Origin: JANXQE01 sp035651635
GTDB lineage: Bacteria; Verrucomicrobiota; Verrucomicrobiia; Limisphaerales; UBA8199
Assembly (NCBI GenBank): GCA_035651635.1
Contig: DASRFK010000128.1
Span: forward strand, 1-15,806
DNA: 15,806 bases
Reading direction: 5' to 3'
Part shown: piece after piece, positions 1-6,088 of the stretch
Position numbering within the stretch: the stretch's first letter is position 1
How the letters are laid out: every line of letters starts with the position of its first letter
Notes under the pieces: generated by a model
What the model saw: only the letters and a program-made list of their open reading frames with translations
What the model was told of the DNA's origin: nothing
Databases searched by the model: none
Translations under genes and position numbers: made by a program

Positions 1-2132
1 CCTACCCGGGTTTTGCCACCCTCAAATTCCGGGCCACCACCGAGGAAGCCGCCACCGATGCGGGGACCATCCTCGATTGGGCCCGCGTCAAGCAGGTCCA
101 GCCCGGTACCTACAAGGTCAATGATTTCGATTTTAAACGGCCCAAGACCAGTCTCCTTGGCACTGACACACAGGAAGACAGCCATGCCAACGACGGTTTC
201 GAAATCTATGATTACGCCGCCAATTACGCCGATGAAGAGGCGGGCGACCACGGAGACGCCTATGCCAAGTTGCGCATCGAAGAACTCAAGGCCCAGCACG
301 ATCTGATCGTCGGCCGCTCGAATAGCCCGGGAATTGCCTGTGGCTCGAAATTTACCCTCGAGGACCATCCCCGCGACGATGAAAACGGCGATTACCTTGT
401 CGTCGCCGTGAACTATCAATGCACCGCCGAAGCTTATAAACAGAGTGCAGGTCAGAGCCAAGGCAATCGGTTCGTCTGCGATTTCACTGCCATTCCCGCC
501 GACCATGTCTTTCGCCCGGCCCGCATCACCCAAAAGCCTCGTATCCAGGGACCCCAGACCGCGATTGTCGTCGGCAAGGCCGGTGAAGAAATCCTTACCG
601 ACGAGTTTGGTCGGATCAAAGTCCAGTTCCATTGGGACCGCTACAGTCCCGCCAATGAAAACTCACCTTGCTGGGTGCGCGTGGCGCAATCGTGGGCGGG
701 CAAGAATTGGGGTTCAGTCTTTCTGCCGCGTATCGGCCAGGAGGTCATCGTTGAGTTTCTCGAAGGCAACCCCGACCGGCCGATTGTCACCGGCGCGGTC
801 TACAATGGCGAATCCAAGCCGCCCTACACGCTCCCTGACAAGGCTACCGTGTCCACCATCAAGTCCAACAGCAGCAAGGGTGGCCAGGGCTTCAATGAGT
901 TCCGCTTCGAGGACAAAAAAGGCAGCGAGCAGATTTTTCTTCATGCCGAAAAAGATCAGGACATCCGCGTCAAAGAGGTGACCAAAGAATGGATTGGCAA
1001 AGATCGGCACCTGGTCGTCAAGGAGAACCAGCGCGAGCTCGTCGAGAAGGACAAGCATACCCACGTTAAAGGTGACCAGTTACTCAAGGTCGAGGGCAAT
1101 GTCGGCCGAACCGTGGCCAAAAACGAGGTCGCCAAAATCACCGGCAACGATCATTTGGCCGTGGATGGCGACTACGTGCGCAAAATCGGCGGCAATCTTC
1201 ACGAAAAAATCACCGGCAACCACCACGAAAAGACCACCGGCGAAATCCACCTCACCGCGACGGGCAACGCGGACATCAAATCCAGCCAGAATGCGGCCGT
1301 CGTTGGCGACATGAACGTCCATGTCAAAGGGGGCATGGTGGTTGTGGTCGAGGCCGGCATGCAGCTTTCCCTCAAGGCCGGTTCCAATTTCATCGATATC
1401 GGTCCCGCTGGCATCTCCATCCAGGGCACCATGGTCAACATCAACATGGGCGGCGCCGCCGGGTCCGGGTCTGGCGCTCAAGCCGCTTCGCCCTCCGATC
1501 CGAATTCGCCCGACGCCCTGACCGAGGCATCCGAAGCGGCCGAAGCCGACCCGGGCTCCAGCGATACGGCCATGACGGCTCCCAGTCCACCGACGCCCAA
1601 GACTTTCTCGCCATCTGCCGCCACCATGCAGGAGGCCAGCGCCAGCGCCTCGCCGATGGTTGAACCTCCCTCCGATCCGGCCACGAACGCTTCCGATGCC
1701 GCCGGCGCCGCCAATGCCGCCAGTGCCGCGGCGACAGCCTCCGCTACTTCCGCGAGCACGGCCGCCGCTTCCGCGACCAATGCTGCCGCCTCGGCCAGCG
1801 CCGCCGGCGCTTCCGGCGCTGCGGCTTCCGCCACTAGCGCCGCCGCCGCCGCCAACAGCGCCGCCGCAGCTGCGAACACCGCCGCTGCAAATGCTGCGGC
1901 TGCAGGGGCTACGGCCAGCACCGCTGCCGCCGCCGCTAATAACAACCCAACTCCAGCGGCCAACACGTCTGCCAATAATGCCGCGGCGGCCGCCAATAAC
2001 GCCGCCGCTGCTGCCACCGCCGCCGCCTCCAATGCTTCCAGTGCCGCCGCCAACGCCATGGCGGCCGCGGCTACTGCTTCGGCTGCCGCTGCCGCCGCCC
2101 AACCTGCCGCCGCCCTTTCAGCACCTGTGTGA
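1..2132 (+). CDS. vgrG: VgrG/TssI type VI secretion spike protein, 5'-truncated, with Ala-rich C-terminal tail
   Basis: VgrG trimers form the puncturing spike of the T6SS, above the Hcp tube and below a PAAR-type tip. The reading frame is open from the window edge (first whole codon at base 3), so the start lies outside; 709 residues are visible. About residues 1-185 read as the end of the gp27-like base. About 187-275 form the gp5-like OB fold, with the diagnostic stretch EFGRIKVQFHWD, then CWVRVAQSWAG, and IGQEVIVEFLEGNPDRP. About 276-480 are short beta-helix needle repeats of the type V.GN / ITGNHH, ending in INIGPAG-like FIDIGPAGISIQG. A Ser/Pro/Ala linker follows. The last 147 or so residues (from about nt 1690) are more than half Ala, with Ser, Thr and Asn, and no fold I recognise. 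Family call is secure. The tail may be a cargo- or tip-binding extension, or just low complexity. It leads the T6SS cassette that follows. Confidence 0.95.
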   Translation, partial: YPGFATLKFRATTEEAATDAGTILDWARVKQVQPGTYKVNDFDFKRPKTSLLGTDTQEDSHANDGFEIYDYAANYADEEAGDHGDAYAKLRIEELKAQHDLIVGRSNSPGIACGSKFTLEDHPRDDENGDYLVVAVNYQCTAEAYKQSAGQSQGNRFVCDFTAIPADHVFRPARITQKPRIQGPQTAIVVGKAGEEILTDEFGRIKVQFHWDRYSPANENSPCWVRVAQSWAGKNWGSVFLPRIGQEVIVEFLEGNPDRPIVTGAVYNGESKPPYTLPDKATVSTIKSNSSKGGQGFNEFRFEDKKGSEQIFLHAEKDQDIRVKEVTKEWIGKDRHLVVKENQRELVEKDKHTHVKGDQLLKVEGNVGRTVAKNEVAKITGNDHLAVDGDYVRKIGGNLHEKITGNHHEKTTGEIHLTATGNADIKSSQNAAVVGDMNVHVKGGMVVVVEAGMQLSLKAGSNFIDIGPAGISIQGTMVNINMGGAAGSGSGAQAASPSDPNSPDALTEASEAAEADPGSSDTAMTAPSPPTPKTFSPSAATMQEASASASPMVEPPSDPATNASDAAGAANAASAAATASATSASTAAASATNAAASASAAGASGAAASATSAAAAANSAAAAANTAAANAAAAGATASTAAAAANNNPTPAANTSANNAAAAANNAAAAATAAASNASSAAANAMAAAATASAAAAAAQPAAALSAPV

Positions 2133-2144
2133 TGATTGCCTAAT

Positions 2145-2699
2145 ATGAGTGCGCCCACACAAACTGAAGCACCCGTTGCTGCCCTGGCTGAGCTGCTCTT
2201 TGCCAAGGAGGACGCCGCCGTTTATGCCGTCCTGGATGGCGCTTCCATTCCCACGCTGGTCAACACGCTCCACGAGCAAAAGCCCGAGTTCTGCTGCCTG
2301 TATCCGGGTGAATTAAAACCCGATATGGCGGCGGTGGCTCCTTACCTCGTTCGCCTCGAATCGGGTAAGGCGTTCACCGAGCAGATCCTCAAGGAAGGCT
2401 GGGGCGCCCATTGGGGGGTTTTGATTGTCAGTGGCGGTGACCTGCGCGCCCTTCGAGATCACTTCCGCGAGTTCCACAAAGTTGAGCTGCCCGATCAGCG
2501 CACGGTTATCTTCCGCTATTATGACCCGCGCGTCTTGCGCATTTTCCTCCCGGTATGCAATGAACCCGAGTTGACTCAGTTCTTCGGCCCCGTCAAACGC
2601 TTCCTGGTCGAGGGTGACCTGCCCGATACCGGCGTCCAATTCACTTTCACAGGGCAGGCTTTGAAGTCCGAACCTTTTCGGACCAGGAAACCCGCCTGA
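2145..2699 (+). CDS. DUF4123 T6SS effector-adaptor (Tap/TEC-type chaperone)
   Basis: DUF4123 proteins act in the cytoplasm, loading effectors onto their cognate VgrG before firing. The 184-aa product has the family hallmarks: an N-terminal segment AVYAVLDGAS (26-35), APYLVRLE (65-72), WGVLIVS (90-96), the strongly typical FRYYDPRVLRIFLP (123-136) and FFGPVKRFL near 147. Length is normal for a single-domain adaptor. I chose ATG 2145; a TTG at 2136 in the same frame would add three residues. Neither has a clear Shine-Dalgarno sequence. It begins 12 bp after the vgrG stop and ends 8 bp before the next gene, so the three are probably co-transcribed. DUF4123 genes usually sit just before the effector they load, yet the next gene here is small and not toxin-like. 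Family call is strong; the partner is unknown. Confidence 0.87.
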   Translation: MSAPTQTEAPVAALAELLFAKEDAAVYAVLDGASIPTLVNTLHEQKPEFCCLYPGELKPDMAAVAPYLVRLESGKAFTEQILKEGWGAHWGVLIVSGGDLRALRDHFREFHKVELPDQRTVIFRYYDPRVLRIFLPVCNEPELTQFFGPVKRFLVEGDLPDTGVQFTFTGQALKSEPFRTRKPA

Positions 2700-2707
2700 C
2701 CATCCGT

Positions 2708-3088
2708 ATGTTCAAGTTGCGCAAGGAACACCTCGCCGCCTTCGAAACCCACGTCGTGAATCTCTTCTTTTCACGCGTGAGTGCCCACCTCAAGGCGGTC
2801 TGGCCGCAGGAATGCGCCGAATTGGGCGAAGCGGGCCTGGCGGAGCTCGTTCGCAACGGCATTCAACGGGGCGCCGCCCTTGGCCTTTCTGTCGAACACG
2901 ACCTCGTTCGTTACCTCGACCTCTACTTTATTCTCGCCAACAATTTCGAGGCCAACCCCCTCGCCTCATGGACCCGGCCAATCCTGTCCGATCGCTTGCT
3001 CTCCCCGCGGATGAAACTCGATCGCCTGTATCAACGCATGGATGAAGAGTTCTCGCTCATCGAAAAACGAAACGCCGCCAAAGTATGA
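2708..3088 (+). CDS. Small helical T6SS-cassette protein, function unknown
   Basis: The 126-aa product looks mostly alpha-helical and soluble, with no signal peptide or membrane segment. The N-terminus FKLRKEHLAAFETHVVN and the middle ELVRNGIQRGAALGLSVEHD, followed by YLDLYFILANNF, resemble a family I remember as recurring beside vgrG and DUF4123 genes in other bacteria. I cannot name a Pfam domain for it. It lies 8 bp after the DUF4123 gene, and its TGA overlaps the ATG of the following mini-gene (ATGA, 3085-3088), so translation of the two is probably coupled. From position alone it could be a co-adaptor, a chaperone or an effector-stabilising subunit. Nothing in the sequence suggests a catalytic site. 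I am confident that it is a real gene but not of its role. Confidence 0.75.
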   Translation: MFKLRKEHLAAFETHVVNLFFSRVSAHLKAVWPQECAELGEAGLAELVRNGIQRGAALGLSVEHDLVRYLDLYFILANNFEANPLASWTRPILSDRLLSPRMKLDRLYQRMDEEFSLIEKRNAAKV

Positions 3089-3237
3089 CCATCGGTGAAA
3101 AACTTGGAATCTATGGCAAAGGCGCAGCGGATGTCGCCAAAGCGCGGGCGGATGTAAAAAAAGCGGCCGAGCATGCCGACAAGAGTTTCAGCAAAACGAA
3201 AACCTTCAAGTGCACCATCCAACCCCAGTCCAAATAA
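3085..3237 (+). CDS. 50-aa lysine/alanine-rich mini-protein coupled to upstream T6SS gene
   Basis: This short frame starts at the ATG of an ATGA overlap with the 126-aa gene and ends at TAA 3235-3237, giving 50 residues. The protein starts MTIGEKLGIYGKGAAD, has a charged Ala/Lys/Asp helix in the middle (VAKARADVKKAAEHADK) and ends FKCTIQPQSK, with a single Cys. The short Lys-rich amphipathic helix has no signal peptide or transmembrane segment. Support comes from the overlap, the same strand and the cassette context; there is no family match I recognise. It could be a small accessory subunit, or a degraded remnant of a longer gene, since it is followed at once by an intergenic repeat. Confidence 0.55.
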   Translation: MTIGEKLGIYGKGAADVAKARADVKKAAEHADKSFSKTKTFKCTIQPQSK

Positions 3238-3302
3238 GAGGGAACAGCCAGGTGGCGGCCTCCGAAAACCATGGCCTCAGGTTTTGTCCGTCGGTGGACC
3301 AC

Positions 3303-3370
3303 CATTCCCCCTCTCCTGCGGCGGGCCCCTATTCTCCCTCTCCTGGGGGAGAGGGCAGGGGTGAGGGCGG
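3303..3370. repeat. Intergenic hairpin repeat (CCCTCTCC...GGAGAGGG type)
   Basis: The 223-bp gap between the mini-gene and the PAAR-like gene holds a pyrimidine-then-purine-rich block. Its core is a perfect 8-bp stem, CCCTCTCC (3336-3343) and GGAGAGGG (3348-3355), around the loop TGGG, followed by CAGGGGTGAGGG. A second partial CCCTCTCC-like run lies at 3308-3315. The pattern resembles an intergenic repeat I remember as widespread in bacterial genomes; copy number cannot be judged here. Nothing else recognisable lies between 3238 and 3460. It could fold in RNA and influence expression of the downstream tip genes. Confidence 0.65.
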
Positions 3371-3460
3371 ACCCCAGCGGCTTTGCTCCCCATCCGGGCC
3401 TGCACTCCAACCACGATCTCACGTAACCATCGTCACATCCGTCTCAACCCCTTAACCGAT

Positions 3461-3844
3461 ATGCCTCAACTCGTCACCACCGGCGCCATGATGATGTGCA
3501 CCTTCGGCATGGCTCCGTCCACGCTCAACGTTTTGCCGACGAATAAAACCATGGCTGGCGCGCCCGCGGCCACCATCATGGATTGCGCGCCCATGGTCAA
3601 CATCCCCCCGTTCGGCATGTGCATGTCCATCGCCAACCCGACTGTTGCCGCTGCTACGGCGGCGGCTCTGGGTGTGCTGACTCCTATGCCTTGCATTCCG
3701 GTGACGGCCCCCTGGGTTCCGGGTTCTGCGACCGTGATGATCGGCGGCATGCCCGCCTTGAACAATACTTCTACATGCATGTGCTCCTGGGGCGGTGTGA
3801 TCCAGATCGGATTTCCCGGCCAGGTCACCACCAGCATTGCCTAG
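3461..3844 (+). CDS. PAAR-like DUF4280 spike-tip protein
   Basis: DUF4280 proteins are PAAR-like caps that sharpen the VgrG trimer and can carry effectors. The 127-aa product fits over its whole length: VTTGAMMMCTFG at the start, then MDCAPMVNIPPFGMC, the alanine run leading to GVLTPMPCIPVT, and the hallmark MIGGMPALNNTSTCMCSWGG (93-112) near the end. Six Cys (13, 42, 54, 78, 106, 108) fit the conserved-cysteine pattern of the family. I chose ATG 3461 because similarity begins there; the frame is open upstream to 3383, but that part runs through the repeat-containing gap. There is no C-terminal toxin extension, so any effector must be a separate polypeptide. The next gene starts 2 bp after its stop. 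Confidence 0.88.
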   Translation: MPQLVTTGAMMMCTFGMAPSTLNVLPTNKTMAGAPAATIMDCAPMVNIPPFGMCMSIANPTVAAATAAALGVLTPMPCIPVTAPWVPGSATVMIGGMPALNNTSTCMCSWGGVIQIGFPGQVTTSIA

Positions 3845-3846
3845 TC

Positions 3847-4548
3847 ATGTTATTTAGCAGGCCCGAGCCGCAACTATCGAAAATCACCGCTCCGACCGCG
3901 GCCGAGATTTGCGCTAAGTCCAAGCCTTCTCCCCAAGGCAAAGCCCTCCTTCAACCGGGCATGACTCCAACTCAATATCAGTCGGCCTTGGAGAAGAACA
4001 AGATGTCCGTCGATTCTGTGCATTTCCTGGCGCACGGCATGCAGCCAACCGATTCGGTTTGTTGGGCCTGCCAGGCGTCTCGCATGAATGCTGGCAAGCT
4101 CTCAGGTCCCGAGTTGGACGCCTTGAAAGGTACGGAATGCTGGCTCAAGAACCCTTTGGCTGGGAATCGTGGCTCAATGGCAGCCGCCCTGGGAAAAGTC
4201 GATTTTACCGGCCCGGGAAGCTGGGCTGCCCAGGCCGGCATGTGGGCGCCGATTCCGGGGGCTCCCGCCATTCCTGGCGCCGCCGGACTCACTGCTGCCG
4301 CGGTTGCCGGGGCCATTATGCTCGCCGCTGGACTTAAGATTGGTCCACCCATGCCGGCCGTCCCCGCCCCCAAGCTCGCTCTCCCTCTGGCACCTCCCAC
4401 CCCACAGATGCTCCTGGCTCTCGCCATCCCCAAGATCCCCGTTCCCCCTGCCATCCCAATCATCGATCAGCCGAAGCTCATGAAGATACTTTTCCCTTTC
4501 ATCGATCTCGGCAAAGGCGTCGCCAACGGCTCTGTCAGCTGTCGCTGA
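3847..4548 (+). CDS. DUF6931-like T6SS-associated protein with Pro-rich C-terminus
   Basis: The 233-aa product starts with a short linker, then has a helical domain at about 45-165: VHFLAHGMQPTDSVCWACQA, then ECWLKNP, SWAAQAGMWA, and LTAAAVAGAIMLAAGLK. This layout, especially the WWAC-like VCWACQA followed much later by an AVAGAIMLAA helix, matches my memory of DUF6931, a family found in T6SS clusters. I cannot confirm this without a profile search. The AVAGAIMLAA stretch is hydrophobic but short, and is more likely a buried helix than a membrane anchor. Residues 166-210 are rich in Pro, Ala and Leu (PPMPAVPAP, IPKIPVPPAIPII), and the protein ends in a Cys. Its start lies 2 bp after the PAAR-like stop, which points to a tip-linked function. 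No catalytic motif is visible. Confidence 0.7.
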   Translation: MLFSRPEPQLSKITAPTAAEICAKSKPSPQGKALLQPGMTPTQYQSALEKNKMSVDSVHFLAHGMQPTDSVCWACQASRMNAGKLSGPELDALKGTECWLKNPLAGNRGSMAAALGKVDFTGPGSWAAQAGMWAPIPGAPAIPGAAGLTAAAVAGAIMLAAGLKIGPPMPAVPAPKLALPLAPPTPQMLLALAIPKIPVPPAIPIIDQPKLMKILFPFIDLGKGVANGSVSCR

Positions 4549-4981
4549 GTCGACCCGGGCTTCGGAATCCCGCTTTCAGCCGGTGCGATCCACCAGCGCG
4601 CCTTCGGGTTTGAATGCTTCAATCAATTGGACCGCCCCACGAAAGCGGGTCAATATCCGCGCCACCAGCGCCCTCCGCGGTCTAAATTTCAATTAGGAGT
4701 TCGTGTCTAGAAACGGGACGGCGAGGAGGTGCAATACTGGTCATAGCGAGCGACGTTACTTTGTCAGAACACCTGCATTGCCACTAAGCAGTGAATTAAT
4801 GGCTTAAGGATTACCTGTTATAGGCGGTTTCTCTCGTCGGGGACGCTTCGTCCGTCCGGTGTTTCACGCCGGGCGCCTCCGTACTGTCCGCATTTGTGAC
4901 GATGCAGCCAAAAAATGGGCGCATCCGGCGTTTTAGTGGCACTTAAGATGCTCTTCAATGTGGCGTTAGTCTGCGCGGAAC
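4549..4981. other. Gene-free spacer with small hairpins and a possible ORF remnant
   Basis: No convincing gene lies here. On the - strand, 4692-4576 reads as 38 codons from a TTG and contains AVQLIEAFKPEGALVD. This looks protein-like, but it has no good start and may be the decayed 3' end of a lost gene. Nearer the pilin operon, small hairpins occur: GGACG/CGTCC around CTT at 4841-4853, and GATGC-A-GCC / GGC-GCATC at 4901-4925 around an A-rich loop. The stretch must hold the promoter of the pilin operon, but I found no clean -35/-10 pair. Confidence 0.4.
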
Positions 4982-5482
4982 ATGAGTTTACGACCAAACG
5001 CCGAAACGAATCGCTGTTATTCGACAAGGGTCACCTGCCACCTATCAGAGAGGGCCACCTTATCCAGGTCCGGTATGACTCTCGTCGAAGTCGTCGTCGC
5101 ACTGGGCATCTCGATCACGGCAATCGCGGCGATCATCCTGGGATATTTGTTTGGGATAGGTATGGCCGAAAAGTCGGCCATGCAGTTGGCGGCGACGCAA
5201 AGGGCTTTGGAGCGAATAGAACAGGCCCGTAGCGCCAAATGGGATCTCTCGAGTTGGCCCGCGGTTGACCAATTGGTGGCATCCAATTTCCCTAATGAGG
5301 TGGTAATACTGGATCTAGTCGGCCCGAACAACGTTGCGGTCTGCGGGACGAATTTTACTCTGATTTCTCAAATCTCGACCAACCCCCCGCTTAAGCGGGT
5401 TCGAGTCGATTGTGTTTGGCGGTTCAAAGGGGTTCAGTTGCTAACTAACACCATCGAAACCTGCCGCGCACCTGACCAATGA
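4982..5482 (+). CDS. Prepilin-type pseudopilin (GspI/PilV-like)
   Basis: This is a minor pseudopilin of a type II secretion or type IV pilus-like system. The 166-aa precursor has a class III signal: basic leader to Gly31, predicted cleavage at G31/M32, and a mature N-terminus MTLVEVVVALGISITAIAAI with the essential Glu at mature position 5 (E36). The hydrophobic helix continues to about residue 53 (YLFGIGM), followed by an amphipathic helix (AATQRALERIEQARSAKWD) and a small globular domain. A conserved Cys pair is possible in the tail (C118, C138). The 31-residue leader is long; I kept ATG 4982 because starting at the inner Met32 would remove the leader. It is the first gene of a four-gene operon; the next starts in an ATGA overlap. 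The prepilin peptidase, ATPase and major pilin are not in the window. Confidence 0.85.
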   Translation: MSLRPNAETNRCYSTRVTCHLSERATLSRSGMTLVEVVVALGISITAIAAIILGYLFGIGMAEKSAMQLAATQRALERIEQARSAKWDLSSWPAVDQLVASNFPNEVVILDLVGPNNVAVCGTNFTLISQISTNPPLKRVRVDCVWRFKGVQLLTNTIETCRAPDQ

Positions 5483-6087
5483 GCCCGCGTTCCGCAACCG
5501 GATGTCGCGCCCGTAGCCCGCGCATTCAATCATGCGCTGGGTTCACATTGCCCGAGGCGCTCATCTCATCGACGCTTTTCGTTTTGCTTCTTGGCGGAGT
5601 GGTGGGGGCGAACTTATTCGGAATGCGTTTGTTCCAGATGGCCTCGAGCAAACTCAAGGCGACCGATGGCGCGCGCAAAGCTCTGGGCACCATGGCCGAC
5701 GAAATCAGGCAGTGCAACAGCCTATGGATTGGCAATGTGACCAATGGGAATTTTGTCGGGCTGCTGGATGGCCAACCGCAGGTCGGCAGCGCTTTGCTCG
5801 TGCAGCCTTTCACCAATGCAACTAACGTCGTGATCTACTTCCTGAACAACTCCGATCAGTCGCTTCGGCGCATGGCCAGCGCAGCGTCCACCACCACGCT
5901 TCTTGCCTCCAGCGTTACTAATACCGGGATCTTTTCCGCCCAGGACTGTTTGGGCAATGTGCTGACTAATTCGCAAAGCGATCGGGTTATTCACGCCACC
6001 CTGGATCTGGTCACTGCCCAGCCCTGGTTGCCCGCCGGACAATTCTCCAAGCTCGAGACTTCGGTTACCCGCCGCTTAACCGACTAG
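5479..6087 (+). CDS. Prepilin-type pseudopilin (GspJ/PilW-like)
   Basis: This is a second minor pseudopilin, 202 aa. The basic leader ends at Gly21, and the processed N-terminus FTLPEALISSTLFVLLLGGV has Glu at mature position 5 (E26). The transmembrane helix runs to about residue 45. The downstream KATDGARKALGTMADEIRQCNSLWIG resembles the PilW/GspJ pattern, in which an amphipathic helix ending in EIR is followed by a beta-rich domain. It overlaps the preceding gene by 4 nt (ATGA 5479-5482) and is followed 1 nt later by the PilX-like gene, so the three are likely made together in the inner membrane as a pilus-tip or pseudopilus-tip complex. Many Asn and Thr residues fill the globular part. Confident on class, less so on the exact GspJ/PilW assignment. 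Confidence 0.85.
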   Translation: MSPRSATGCRARSPRIQSCAGFTLPEALISSTLFVLLLGGVVGANLFGMRLFQMASSKLKATDGARKALGTMADEIRQCNSLWIGNVTNGNFVGLLDGQPQVGSALLVQPFTNATNVVIYFLNNSDQSLRRMASAASTTTLLASSVTNTGIFSAQDCLGNVLTNSQSDRVIHATLDLVTAQPWLPAGQFSKLETSVTRRLTD

Positions 6088-6088
6088 A

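Noticed and set aside
1080..2206. Long open frames antisense to the vgrG 3' end (340 and 242 codons)
   Set aside because: They arise from GCC/GCG-rich Ala codons on the other strand; the proteins are Gly/Arg/Ser- or Ala-rich noise with no start signal.
4778..4823. Candidate promoter (TTGCCA / TTATAG) before the pilin operon
   Set aside because: Spacing and box matches are poor; no better than chance in a region of this size.
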